A DNA stretch of 64,000 nucleotides from Paulownia fortunei (GCA_019321725.1 CM033108.1:7892060-7956059), one strand, 5' to 3'. Shown: positions 22,445-34,012, counted from the stretch's first letter. Numbers and translations: made by a program. The notes: generated by a model not told the origin, from the letters alone.

Positions 22445-23855
22445 TAAGGACCCCTTTGGTTAAAGCAAGGAATTACTTTGGTGCTCCATAGGCTTGATTT
22501 TCATACACCTTCTCAACTAATGTAGATACTACACAAACTTAAATCAATAGGACTTTAATAAGCTTGTAATGTAAGGCCTAGGTTTTAGCTGCCAAGAAAG
22601 GGTAAGGATAACACAAAACAAGAGAGCTAAGTATTTTTGCACTTCAACACCTTTTCTCTCCTCATTTCTTCTTTCTTCCCCACTTTTCTCCATTTTTCCT
22701 TCTTTGAGATTCATGCTTTTCATCATGGTCTTTATACTTCATACATATTTTCTTCTTTTGTACACACATTTTTTTGTTTTATTTTATTTCTTTCTTTCTT
22801 TCTTTTTTTTTTCCATGTATCCCAAGGCTTCATTTTATTTTTTCTTCACTTCTTCACAACCCCCAAACTTATTTCTTTTTATCGAATTGGGTTGTAGTAT
22901 CTCCCTTACACCCTCATTTTTCCATTCATGTACCCTCATCAAAAGTGCATAATATGTCACACACTAAGATCTCTTAGGACAAGCCATGTTTTTTTTTTCG
23001 GGTTGCATAAGGTGGATGTAATGAGCTTACATGAAATGAAGTCGAATGGTGGTAAATCGTATGCTTTGCATATGCCATTCTTTTCAATAAGGCACAATAG
23101 GGTGACTAGTGATACATATATACTCATGGCAGGCTTGAAAGACTCAAATGAGTCAAAGATGGCCTAAATCATTTTCAAGTTTGCTAGTTATCTAGGATTT
23201 CTCCTTAAAGGGGAATCAATCAAGTTTTAGAATACCACAAAATAACCAATAAAACTCATTGGAAATAAAATCCAACACCAAGTAGCATACAAATCACAAG
23301 ATTTCGACACAATGTGCTCAATGAAAATTCATCATTCAAGACAAAGATCAAATACACACAAGAATCGCCATGTCACAAAACTAATAATCTTTCTTTTCTA
23401 TAGACTCTATACAATATTAATTAGGTATCATCATAGACAATCGGTCATCGAGATATTCATTCAATCACAAAGCATGAACTCATTAAGTTTGTCAACAAAG
23501 CATGCTTGCTCTTAGACTCTCACTACATAAGATATGTAATTCACACACAAAGCTTCAACAAAATCTCAAAAAAATTGGCTCAATTTTCACAAAAAGCTCA
23601 AACACACAGAGAGGGGAAAATAGGAAACTTTTCTTTCTAATAGATTATGCCCTTGGATTCCATGGGAGATCCACACACATCACCAATGAGACATCCATCT
23701 ACACAAGAAAAAGAAACATGAAAACACATGGGCTATGCACAAAATACTAAGAAATAAAGATAATAAAACACAACCAAAATACTAAAAGTCATAAAGGAAG
23801 GAGTAGTTTTAATATATAGTCTTTAGCTTGACTTGGAACCTTTTATGGGGAGCAG
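22445..23855 (-). other. 3' non-coding part of the Athila-like element
   Basis: No integrase, RNase H or envelope-like frame was recognised. At 22,630-22,890 there is a strong pyrimidine bias on the plus strand (runs of TTTC and CTTT), which creates hydrophobic spurious frames. The remainder is AT-rich with overlapping short frames. The absence of integrase between the reverse transcriptase and the LTR implies an internal deletion. Confidence 0.6.
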
Positions 23856-24985
23856 GCAAGAGCAACAGTGGACGTGGTACTATGAACGCCACTCCCTAAA
23901 TATAGTTTCAACCTTTGTTCATTCACAAAAAGTTTGGAATGCCTACAAACAGTTATCATCGAAGTTAAAATGTGCATCCTTAACTAAAACTCTTGAGAAG
24001 GGTTTAGCAATTTACAAAAAGTCCATGATAAACGGGTGATAGAACCTGGCATGACCTAAGAAACTTCTCACTTCTTTCATCAATGTAGGAGGAGGTAACT
24101 TCTCAATCACTTCCATCTTAGCCCTATCTACCTAAACTCCCCTATGTGAGATCTTGTTGCCAAGGACAATACGTTCGTTGATCATAAAGTGACATTTCTC
24201 CCAATTGAAGACGAGATAGTCTCCTCACATCTAGTTACCAAATCAAGGTTAGACAAGCAAGCATCAAATGAGGACCCAAAAACTAAAAAATCATCCATGA
24301 AAATCTAAAAAAAAAAATCAACCATATCATGAAAAATAGCCATCTTATATCTTTGAAATGTAGCGGGTGCATTACACAAACCAAATGACATTCTTCTGAA
24401 TGCGAAAGCACCATATAGATAAGTGAAATTGGTTTTCTCTTGATCCTCAAGAGCTATAGCAATTTGGTTGTAGCCCGAATATCCATCAAGAAAGTAATAA
24501 AATTCAAAACTCGCTAGCCTCTCCAACATTTGATCAAAAAAGGGAAAGAAAAAATGGCCTTTTCTAATAGCATCATTTAATCTCCTATAATCTATTCACA
24601 CTCTCCACCTAGTGACCGTCCTAGTTGGTAACAATTCATTTTGATCATTATGAATAATAGGCATACCTTCTTTTTTAGGCACACATAGTATAGGACTTAC
24701 CCACGTACTATTAGAAATGGGATAGATAATACCTGCATCAAGGAGCTTGATGGTTTTAGCCTTTACTACCTCTTGCATCATTAGATTTTATCTCCTTTAT
24801 GGCTGCACCACGGGCTTATAGCTCTCATCCATTAAAATTTTGTGCATGCAAATTGAAGGGCTAATTCCTTTTAAGTTGGCTATCTTCATCGAAATGCTCT
24901 CAACTCTTAGGAGCTTTTCTTCCATCTTACCTATCAAGGAAGAGAAATGATTACTGTCAAGGAATTCAAATATCAAGATAAGCAT
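23856..24985 (-). pseudogene. Athila-like reverse transcriptase
   Basis: Minus-strand blocks in order: VKAKTIKLLDAGIIYPISNS and WVSPILCVPKKEG (24,766-24,655), YYFLDGYSGYNQIAIALEDQ with the first catalytic aspartate (24,500-24,440), and MSFGLCNAPATFQR. The second catalytic box near 24,305-24,290 reads FMDDF with both aspartates kept. The series ends with the hinge segment FLGHARFY and VLVKDAHFNFDDN (about 24,060-23,900). A run of A/T at 24,309 breaks the frame just before the catalytic box. Translation stops making sense left of about 23,870, where RNase H should begin. Confidence 0.85.
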
Positions 24986-25420
24986 ACCTCAAATGGAGGG
25001 AAGGGGTTTAGTCCAAGGATAGGAGGCTCTTCAATGGATGGCTTTTGTTGTGTAGAACATCAATTAATGCCTTACCCATAGCTACGAAAGGTCTACCTAG
25101 AATAAAAAGCATGTCCACATCCTATTCTATGTCTAAAATAAGAAAGTCAACTGAAAATATGAATTTGTCTACCTTGACAAGTACATCTTCAATGATGCTC
25201 TAGGATACCACTGTGGTTTTTAGCTCTCCAAGTCCAAGTTTCCTTAAAATAGTCATAGAGATGAGATTAATACTAGCACCTAAATCACATAAAACTTTGG
25301 AAAATTAAATTGGACCAATAGTGCTAGGGATAGAGAGACTCCCAGGGTCTTTGAGCTTATGAGAAATCTTGTTTTGCGTAATTGTCGAGCACTCCTAGGT
25401 CAAGTTTACCATCTCATGTT
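24986..25420 (-). pseudogene. Athila-like aspartic protease
   Basis: The minus strand gives DLGASINLISMTILRKLGLG at about 25,290-25,230 with the D-x-G-A active-site form of this family intact. Next are VKVDKFIFSVDFLILDIE and ILGRPFVAMGKALIDV near 25,080. Stops and at least one missing codon separate the blocks. It would mature the gag-pol polyprotein in the particle. Confidence 0.8.
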
Positions 25421-26960
25421 CCTCCAATTTATTTTTATTTGACAAAATTTCTTTCAAGAATTTAGCATAGCTAGGCATTTGAAGTAAAACATCAAAAAAT
25501 GAAATGTTATTATACAACTTTCTAAAAACTTCAAGAAGTTTATAAAATTGCACATCTAACTTTTACTTTTCCAATGCTATAGGAAAATAAGAAAGGACAC
25601 TTATCGCTTCATTAAGGATGATCAATTTGGATGGGATGCTAGGATTTGATGTCGATGCATACTCATCATCTTCCTTTTGTTGATGTTCCTCTTTCTTGTC
25701 ATTGAGATTTGATGAGATTCTACCTCCTTCACCTTTAAGTCTATCAGTTTTCTATCCCGAGACCATATTTGTAATTTGACCCATTCGAGTTTCTAAATTT
25801 TGTAAGATTGCTTTATTGTATTGAAATCTCACTTGGTATTGGCAATAATGTTGGCCACAAGTTTTTTAAAATTTGATTTCTTTTCTGGGGTGGGTAACTG
25901 GGTGGTGAAGGTCTTAACGTACCTTGATTGGCTTGAGAAGTACCTTGGATACCTTGACCTTCCCATGCAAAATCTGGATGATTCCTCCATCCAGGATTAT
26001 AAGTTTGGCAATAAAAAATGTTTGCTTGCCTAATAAAATTCCCAACTTAATTGGCTTGCTCAGATGAAGATGAAAATGGTTTCCCCACTTGGCATTCGGT
26101 GTTATAGTGTCCATATCCACATAATTCACATGCGACAGTTTGTACCTTCATTGCTGAAACATTTATGTTATCAATCTTATTGTTCAATGCTTCGATTTGA
26201 GTTGAAAGGACAAAGTATATGTCAATGTTATACACTTTCATTGCTTTCTTTCCCAAACTTCTATCCATTTGCCATTGGTAATTGTTTGATGCCATTTCAT
26301 GGTTTTCTCATGATTATGCCTTCCACCACTGCATCTATCATGGAATGGTTGACGAATGACAAACTATTGTAAAATGTTTGCCAGTCCTTGAACCTCTCCC
26401 AACCTTCATACTATGACTCCTACTTAAATTGTACAAATATGGTGGTGTCGTTCCTCATTTTTAGAAAGTGGTAATTTTTTTGCAAGGAATGCTTGTGACA
26501 TGGACTCCCATGTGGTGATTGATCCAGCGAATAATGAATTGAGCCAACTCTTGGCTTTGTCCCTTAAACAAAATTGAAACAATCTCAGCCTAATAGAATC
26601 ATCGATCACTCTATTATGTTTAAAAGTGTTACAAATCTCCAAGAAGTTTGCGATGTGAGCGTTGGGGTCATCACTAGACAAACCACCATATTGTACTGAA
26701 GTTTGTATCATTTGAATGAGTGCTGGTTTAATCTGAAAAGTGTTTGCTTATATTGTCGGCCTCCTAATACTTGAATTGGTCCCATTAACCGAAGGCTTAC
26801 CATAGTCCAACAATGATCTATTCTCTACATCTCACTCGTTGTTGGCCATTCTTTCCTCTTTTGCTTCCTTTATCAATAAATGAAGAATTCTCTCTATTTT
26901 TCAGTTGTATGGCTCAAGATCCCATAGGACCGGGTCATGTACCAACAACACTTACAATGA
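25421..26960 (-). pseudogene. Athila-like gag
   Basis: The minus strand starts near 26,850 with a MANNE-type N-terminus. It continues through IQTSVQYGGLSSDDPNAHIA and LRLFQFCLRDKAKSWLNSL (26,708-26,540), the core capsid-like helices, then to the zinc knuckle C-E-L-C-G-Y-G-H-Y-N-T-E-C (26,140-26,100, all ligands present). Downstream is a long low-complexity segment up to protease. Stops at several points. Gag forms the particle and the knuckle binds element RNA. Confidence 0.85.
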
Positions 26961-27108
26961 AAAACAAGAACTCTCAAAGTAACTTGAACAAACATAAAAA
27001 AATAAAACAAAGAAAATAAAAACAAAAGCAATGAAATAAAAATAAAGCAAATAAAATGATCAAACTACAACTAGACAATCAACTTTGATATCACACAAAA
27101 ACACACTT

Positions 27109-27124
27109 CCCGACAACGGCGCCA
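27109..27124 (-). promoter_or_regulatory. Primer-binding site of the Athila-like element
   Basis: On the minus strand TGGCGCCGTTGTCGGG, 9 bp inside the 5' LTR, matches the tRNA-Asp-type primer-binding site usual for this lineage. One or two substitutions are present. It sets the element's orientation as minus. Confidence 0.85.
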
Positions 27125-27133
27125 AAAACATGG

Positions 27134-27988
27134 TGACCCCAAAATAGGCGGCAATAAACCACAAATATATGGTGTTAACAAGTAATAAAGAGTGAGTAGA
27201 GTATCATATCCCTAGGGAGTGTGCGTGTAATTACCAAATATAGATTACCTATGTTATATTTGACCAAACGACTATAGCAGTGATTAAATTAAGATGCAAC
27301 AACTACCAAATTTAACAAAAGCAACTAAAACCCAAGGAGATTAACAAATTGAATTTAATACTAAGGAGAGTAAATACATTGGTTAGCCATCCTACGTGGT
27401 TATGAACCTAGCTCAATTGTGATTAGGAATGATGTGGATTGTGTGACGATGGGACTTTCTAATATAATTAGTGCTATCTCTCAAGTCGGACCAAGTCTAC
27501 CTCCAATAGGCCACCAACACCATCTCTGGGTATGGACCATCCCAATAAGAGTGCCTTGAGCTTTGTGAATTCAACTGGTTTTTAATTCACACCTATAACT
27601 ATCACACGTACATATGCCTATATCTCTATAGAGGTTGGTCCATGGCGTATACTACCTGATCCATTGCTACAACCACACCTCTTAGTCTTAATTGTAATAA
27701 TTAAAATCAATTTGAAATTGGCCAAGTCTCAAGAAGCACTAAAAACATAGTATATGCTCATCATAATATAAACAACATTCCAATCACAATATAAGCATCA
27801 ACTCATAACTCTGTTTAGATGGCTTTCCAAGCCTTGACAAAGGTGGCTTAGTTTATTGAAATTAAACAAGCACTAAGTGTTTATCAACATAAACACTTAT
27901 ATTGCATAATTGTATCAATTATATGGTGAAAACATGTGCAATTGTGCTCATGAGGATGTTAGAAATGTCACACTTTATGAGCCTATCA
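27134..27988 (-). mobile_element. 5' LTR of the Athila-like element, internally deleted
   Basis: Co-linear with 20,929-22,430 at both ends but 855 bp against 1,502 bp. The difference is one block: after CAACAT near 27,889 the sequence jumps to the part corresponding to about 22,335, so roughly 640 bp are missing. The two LTRs of one element are identical at insertion, so the deletion arose later. Confidence 0.85.
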
Positions 27989-28495
27989 AATGTCGCTTAT
28001 ACCAGTATCTCTCGTAAAGTGCTTGGATCTTTAATGAGATATTGGCTCATTTTCTTACATAATCACCCTATTGTTATCGAAGTATATAGGTACTGGATTA
28101 ACAATAAGCAAAACTACATCCAACTCATAGATGAAGTTACACATCCAAATAGCATATTTTACAGCATTGCATATTGTGATGTTTTGAGTCTCAAAGGTGG
28201 AATCTGAAATGGTCTCTTACTTAAAATCTTCTAGCTGACCGCACCACCATTTAGAGTGAATTCAAATCCAAAAATCAACTTTAAATTAGATTAGAAGCTA
28301 ATAAGGGTAATTCAGTCTCAATGGTGGAATCTGAAATTGTCTCTTGCTTGAAAATCTTCTAGCAGACTGTACCACCATTTAGAGTGAATTCAAATCCAAA
28401 AATTAACTTTGAATTGGATTGGAAGCTAATAAGGGTAAAGCACTGTAGTTCTCCACAGTTGTAAACTAAGAAGACATCCTTAGTCATTTGTAACT
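27989..28495 (-). pseudogene. Ty1/copia RNase H, N-terminal and central part, with a duplicated block
   Basis: Minus-strand motifs run from right to left. FEFTLNGGT and KQETISDSTIETE appear twice because of a 127-bp duplication (28,188-28,441), and then VKYAIWMCNFIYELDVV, VPIYFDNN and RSKHFTRDTG reach the insertion point at 27,989. These are the standard blocks of copia RNase H (TLNGGAVSW, KQxxIADSTTEAEY, CDNxxAI, RSKHI). Several stops. The C-terminal block lies at 20,804-20,928. Confidence 0.85.
28188..28441 (-). repeat. 127-bp tandem duplication inside copia RNase H
   Basis: Copies start at 28,188 and 28,315 with GTCTCAA(A/T)GGTGGAATCTGA and end with GCTAATAAGGGTAA. They differ at roughly ten positions, so the duplication pre-dates many of the surrounding mutations. 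It doubles the block that carries the conserved acidic residue of the domain. Confidence 0.95.
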
Positions 28496-29719
28496 AATTA
28501 AGGATCATCTTTATGGCATTTTCAGTTCTCCTCACCTCGATTGGACTGATATTTCCTTGTGATGCTCAGAGCTACGCGACATCAGACCTAGTACATAGTA
28601 TTGCATAATAGAATAGAGTAGGATAGTCCGAGCATCCTCTTTGACCTATCTTTGTAGATCTTAAACCTCAAAACCTTGTATGTTTCTCCCAAATATTTCA
28701 TGGAAAATTATGTAGACAACCAAGCCTTGGTTAATTGTAATATTCATATATCAATCTAGCAAGTATGATGTCATCAACGTACAACACAAGAAATGCCATT
28801 GCATTCCCATGAGCCTTTTTGTACACAGATGTCTTATCTAGATTCTAGATAAACAAAATGATATAACTACCTTGTTGAATAAAAAATGACCTCTAAAGCT
28901 TGTAAACTTTTTGTTTGCTCTTGGATATAAAGTCTTCTACTTCATATAGATATCATCCTTAATATTTGTATTAAGGACGAAGGTCTTCATATCTAATCAT
29001 CATATCTTGTAGTTAAAGTACATAGATATGACCAGCAAAATCCGAATGAACTTCAGCATCACCACTAATGAGAAGATTTTCTTATAATCAACATCTTACG
29101 CCTGAGGGTAACTCTTCGTAATAGTCATGCCTTATAGGTCACTATCTCCCGATCTACTTTAATTTTATGTTTGTAGACTCATTTGCAGCTAATAGACACA
29201 ATTCCCTTTGAAGGATCCAATGAGGTCTATACCCTATTGGAGTATATGGTGTTTATTTCAGATTGCATGGCCTATAGCCATTTTCCTAAAATAATGTCTA
29301 ACATTGTTTCCCCATAGTTCTTTAGATGTTCCTCGGAGCAATATCCAAATGAATGTCCTAATTATTATTCTATAACAATTAGTCGTACCTTTATGGTCGT
29401 TTCGAAATCCTTTGGACTCTCCTAGGTGGTTATGTACTAGAAGTGTTAGACATTGGTTCAGGCACCATCTTCTCGCGTGGGATACTTTGTGGTTCTAAAA
29501 TTTTTCCAAGTTCCACGGTCTTGCCATTTATATCTAATAGAAGATCTTTCTCAAGAAATATGGCATTCCTTGACACAAACACATTTTGTTCTAGGGGTCA
29601 TAGAAATAATATCCAATTGATTCATTTGTATACCCCACAAACTTGCATTAGATAGATCTCGCATCCAACTTATCTCCCACTAGTTGTTTCAAATAATCAA
29701 AGATCCCCCATACCCTAAG
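28496..29719 (-). pseudogene. Ty1/copia integrase end and reverse transcriptase
   Basis: The minus strand picks up at 29,719 with RVWG-like sequence and then FVGYTNESIGYYFYDP (29,650-29,590), the C-terminal integrase blocks of copia. Reverse transcriptase follows: VYKL near 28,890, VYKKAHGNAMAFLVLYVDDI (28,810-28,755) with the YVDD catalytic box intact, and later blocks in broken frames. Integrase N-terminal blocks continue at 47,894 beyond the Tat-like element. Confidence 0.85.
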
Positions 29720-30178
29720 TGATTTGGGGATAAATTAGTATACTTGAGTTCGGGTCGAGGTGATCTGAGCTCGGGTACTTGAGATCGTAGTGATCTGAAA
29801 TAATGACACATGTTAGGCTCGCTGGGGTGGCCCTCAGCTAAGATCCTTTAATGCTTAAGTTAGTCTAGGTCTTGAGATCTTAAAGAACTGGAATGCAAAA
29901 TGAGTTAAAGATGTAAAAGTTACCTTATGAGACCTATGCACAGAGTTTTATGTTAATCGATCCTTGTAGACCATATAGGATAGGATCTAAATGTCATGAT
30001 TTAGTTAACTAGCATATCCCATTAGTTTATTTTATCAACAATGGCGAGCTCGAGCCAACCTGAACTCGAGTTCGGGTCGGGTCAGGTCACTGGTTAAAAA
30101 TGTGTGGATCTCTGGGTATTTTTGGTATTTTGGTGATATTTTAGGGGCACGAATGTAATTTCAGTACCTGGTATATCA
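29720..30178 (-). mobile_element. 3' LTR of the Tat-like element
   Basis: Begins TGATTTGGGGATAAATTAG and ends GTATATCA, 459 bp. Aligns over its full length with 47,476-47,893; the main differences are a block near 29,800-29,850 present only here and scattered substitutions. TG...CA termini are kept. Confidence 0.95.
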
Positions 30179-30492
30179 TTACTCCCCCAGTTTTTGGTGC
30201 ATTCAATGCAGGAAAAGCTAATCTAGGACGTCTATATTTAAACCGGTGCTTAACCCTGACCGTCTATTTGAGTTACCCTCTATATAGATAAGCTCCCCAT
30301 TTCTTACCATTTATTTTCACCATCTTTCCCAGGATAAAGTGAAATCTCATATCAGAGCGACCTCACCTCTTCTTTTCGGCGTATTTTTAGAGATCGAATA
30401 TTTGAGGTAGCTTTTCTGACCAATTTTGAGCTTTTTACCTTTATTCTTTCTTTTTGTTTTTTGCTCTGGCGTTCCCTTTCCTTGTTGTAATA
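30179..30492. promoter_or_regulatory. Tat-like polypurine tract and possible promoter of the antisense ORF
   Basis: On the minus strand AAAAACTGGGGGAGTAA (30,195-30,179) directly precedes the 3' LTR and serves as plus-strand primer. On the plus strand, CTCTATATAGATAAG at about 30,279-30,293 resembles a TATA box lying 200 bp before the antisense ORF. A pyrimidine-rich leader follows. The promoter reading is inference from position only. Confidence 0.5.
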
Positions 30493-32953
30493 ATGTCAGC
30501 CCAACTTTCTAAGTGAACCTATTCTAGTTTTGATAGGAGCTCTGGTAGCTCTAGGTCAAACTCAAGTTTTTGCTATATGGACATTATTGGTCCCCAAGAG
30601 GCTCAAGTTGCTTCTTATCTTCTTGGTGTGACCATTGGGCCTTCTCAATAAAATGCTACTGAAGGTGAAGGTTTTGATTAGTATATCTATCAAGAGGACA
30701 CAAACTTAGAAACTACTGCCCATTGGGCTCTGATTAGGTCTACTATACAAGAAACTGAGGTATTACGAATTAGGCGTAGATTTTTTATACCTAATAACTT
30801 CAAAATAATAGTCCCAGGTCGTAGAGATAGGATCGATGAACCACCTCTCAGGTGCTTAGATTTTCATATTGCTAGTTTAGAGACTGGTCTTAGGTTCCCT
30901 TTATCCTATTTGATAAAGGATATTCTTACAGGCTTTGATATATGTCCAACTCAGCTCCTATCGAACTCTTTTTGTCACATTGTCGGATTTATTATGTTAA
31001 TGTGTTATTTTCGCCAAGAGCCCTAATTTACACATTTTTTTCATTTAAACTCTATTGATTCTTTCCTTAAAACTGGATAGAGGATTTTTTTACCTGACTC
31101 CTAAGCCCAATCGCAAGGTATTGAATCACTTGCCCTCTTTGTTAGGTCTTTGGAAAGATAACTTCATATATCTCAAAGCCCCTAGAAATAAGGCATGGAG
31201 AGTTCCTCACCAATGGAGAGTTTCTTGACCCCAACCTCGAAATTTAGGCCATGTACCCTTGGATGATGGCTTCATGCCTAATCAACTCACTAGGACTTAG
31301 TATGAAGCTCCTAACCCATCCAAGCAACTCGAACCTTTGGTAATTCTCTTCTCACTTCCCTTTTCCTGAACTCAAACTCATAATTTCTAATCTACTTTTG
31401 TTTTCTATGTTTCAGAGATGGCAGTTCGTGTGTCAATGGTTGCTAAAGATATGAGGGAGCAAAGGAAAGCTCTGTTGGCTTGAGCTCACCCTATTGTTAC
31501 TCATTCGCCAACAACTGGTTCTAGGGAGGTCCCTATGGCTGTGCACATCCACCGGAGCTCTTATGAGACCATCTCTGTCACTTCGGCTCCTACTCTAGTT
31601 TATGAGTCACCTGTTGAGGTGGTGGCTATACAGGACGTTGATAAACCCTCTGGCACTTCCAAACACTCCAAGAAGGATAAGATAAGGACAAGGGGTCAGG
31701 AAGTGGTGCTCATGCTTCTAAAGATAAGGGCAAGGAGCCGATGGATGAGAATAAGAGCCACAAGCATTCTAAGAGCAAGGGCAAGAGCTTGAGAGATCGA
31801 GACTCTCACAGTAGTTGATTCAACACGAGCTTGTAGCAAGGATAGGCTTGGTTGGTTTGAAGTTGATCAGATGCTAATGTGGCTGGAGAATGGGGAATAG
31901 CTGCTCATTCATATGCGTGGGGAGGAGCAGTCTTCACTTTTCAGATAATCTTTGAGCCTAGTCGCACCTCAGGTCATTGCATCCTAGAACATTACTGTTG
32001 ATAGCTCTGTACTGAATTCACATACTGGAGGGGATTTTTTTTAACTTTACAAACATACTCTCCTCTCTACTGATCAGTTCGGGCTCATAAGCCTACCTTT
32101 AGCTCGATTGGAGGTAGCTGCTCATCAATCCATGGTTGTAAGTATTCTCTTTCTAAATTCTTTCATAAGTGTTTGTTTGAAGATCTAACACCTTATGTTT
32201 TTTCTTTTTCTTCCTTTTTCTTTTTTTGTAGAATAATGCTATCATCCATCAGTTGACCTTACGAGCTGCTCACTGGAGACACGAGTGGCTCTCTTGCAAA
32301 GAAAGGATCAAGAAAGCCCTAGAGAAGCTCTGGACTGTCAAGGTGGAGAAGTCTAAGCCAGAGAAGAAGGCTCGAACTGAAATTGGTGAGGAGATCACCA
32401 AACTAAAGCAAGATCTGAAGAATGCTCAGCTCAAGAACCAGGAGCTACATGAGGTCATCGATGAGCCCAATACCTGGGCTAAAGAGGTAGAATCAGCCTA
32501 TGCTCGTGAGTGCCAAGAGTTCTTTGACTCGGGTTGCATGGCAGGTCGTTAGGAATATATAGTCTCTCACGAGTATAGTCCATAATGCAGAAGATGCAAA
32601 TGGAGGGTGTTCAAGCTTTCATAAACTCGAACTCTTTTACAACTGCAGTGGCTCAAAAGGCTGATGTCTAAGAGTTCACGGGGTTCAAGAAGTGCTAAGC
32701 CCAACCTTCCAAGTTAGGGGCCTTCATTGAAGGATTTGATCTAGCTCGCCTCGACCCCTTTAAGAATAAAAACCTCGAAGAGCCTATGTTTGAGGATGAC
32801 GAAGAAAAAGTTGAAGCTAATGAGTTCGCCCATGTTATCAGTGCACCTAGAGGTACTGACGAGATGGGAGGGACTTCAAATCAGGGCAAGGACACTGCCA
32901 TAGAGCTCAACTCTGATGATCATGATAATGAAGCAGTTGCTGGGGCAAGCTAG
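30493..32953 (+). pseudogene. Antisense extra ORF of the Tat-like element (putative gypsy-type transposase-like protein), with two introns
   Basis: On the strand opposite to gag-pol, a frame starts with ATG at 30,493. With a few stops it encodes a domain resembling the plant 'putative gypsy-type transposon' family: FIPNNFKIIVPGRRDR, then LDFHIASLETGLRFPLSYLI and a CHIVGFIMLMCYF-like helix. Two introns with GT...AG ends are visible (31,340-31,415, and 32,138-32,231 with GTAAGT and a long pyrimidine tract). Downstream come a Lys/Ser-rich linker, a Glu/Lys-rich coiled coil (32,253-32,552) and an acidic tail ending at TAG 32,951. Extra antisense ORFs between pol and the 3' LTR are known in this lineage; their role is unknown. 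In-frame stops at about 30,511, 30,652 and 30,679 show decay. Confidence 0.7.
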
Positions 32954-33483
32954 GACAGGAGCTGATGAACTCTGCTTTTTATTTTTTGATTTCAAGATCT
33001 ATGTTAGCTAAGGCGTTCTTTTGTACATGGCCTTCTATATGTTGGGAATTAGGGCAGTTGTTGGGTAAACTTCAGTGCTTGATACCTTAGAAACAGTGAC
33101 TTGTATATCTTTTAAGTCAATGACTTGTGTACTTTCTGCTTTTGAAGTAAATGGCAATCATTTTGGTTTTATATATAGCTTTCTTGCTATTTTATTAACT
33201 GCAAGATTACATATATTTGGTAATGTGTAGCTTCTTTACAACCTCAGGCTAATCAGTTGACATGAATGACAAACTTTGAATTTGACATGAATGGTAAACT
33301 TTGAATTTAAATAATTCATAAAATAAATCAACTAACCTCATATCATTTTTGATTAAATTGTCACTGTCTCATTGAGGTTGTTTATACGCTTTGTATATCA
33401 TTTTACTGGAAAATTTGGTGGTTTCCCAGATTTGAGTCTGGGTCATTTTGAACTCGATTATCTCCTTCAGATTGTTTTGTGCT
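32954..33483. other. Spacer between the antisense ORF and the tandem array
   Basis: AT-rich with no frame of note. A short imperfect direct repeat (AATGACAAACTTTGAATTTGACATG then AATGGTAAACTTTGAATTT) occurs at about 33,265-33,308. It belongs to the 3' untranslated region of the Tat-like element. Confidence 0.6.
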
Positions 33484-34012
33484 CAGTAATCCCTTTCAGA
33501 CTGCTTTTGGTTCTTTTGCTATGATCTTTTCCAGATCATTTTTAGCTTGCTTCCTTACAATCTTTTTCAAACCGTATTTTATTTCTTCATGGCCATGATC
33601 TTTCTCTGATCATTTTGGCTTCCTCGCTTACAATCTTCTTGAAATCATATTATACTTTATGGCCATGATTTTTTTTAGATTGTTTTGGCTTTCTCACTTG
33701 CAATCTTCTTGAGATCATATTTTACTTCATGTCCATGGTCTTTTTCAAATCATTTTGGCTTTCTCGCTTATAATCTTCTTGAGATCGTATTTTACTTCAT
33801 GGCCACGATCTTTTTTAGATTATTTTTAGCTTTCTCGCTTACAATCTTCTTGAGATTGCATTTTACTTCAAGGCCATGATCTTTTTTAGATCGTTATGGC
33901 TTCTTCACTTACAATCTTTTTGAGATAGTATTTTGCTTCATGGCCATAATCTTTTTCAGATCGTTTTGGCTTCCTCGCTTACAATCTTCTTAAGATCGTA
34001 TTGAACTGAATG
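33484..34012. repeat. 70-bp tandem repeat array, about seven units
   Basis: The word CTTACAATCTTCTTGAGATC recurs with start points 33,554, 33,627, 33,697, 33,767, 33,838, 33,908 and 33,978, so the unit is 70-73 bp. Each unit also holds TTCATGGCCATGATCTTTTT and GATCGTTTTGGCTT. The units differ by about 10-15 percent, and the first is the most diverged. The array lies between integrase and the antisense ORF. Tandem arrays in the 3' untranslated region are a known trait of Tat-lineage elements and can seed satellite DNA. Confidence 0.95.

Larger units (their letters stand above)
20929..27988 (-). mobile_element. Athila-like Ty3/gypsy element inserted in copia RNase H (7.1 kb, internally deleted)
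   Basis: Two related LTRs in the same orientation bound the element (20,929-22,430 and 27,134-27,988), with a primer-binding site beside the right one and a purine tract beside the left one. The internal order on the minus strand is gag, protease, reverse transcriptase. RNase H and integrase are missing, so the copy is defective. It splits the copia RNase H between 20,928 and 27,989. The outer flanks (GTTGG and AATGT) do not form an obvious target duplication, so one edge has probably eroded. Same LTR family as 4,818-6,507. Confidence 0.85.

Noticed and set aside
22637..22977. Overlapping hydrophobic plus-strand frames suggestive of a membrane or envelope-like protein
   Set aside because: They arise from T- and C-rich simple sequence on the strand opposite to the element's coding strand. 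No signal peptide or fusion-peptide pattern is convincing.
33685..33879. 64-codon repetitive frame (FSLAIFLRS-like repeats)
   Set aside because: It is a product of the 70-bp tandem array. The units vary in length by 1-3 bp, so the frame is not maintained across the array.
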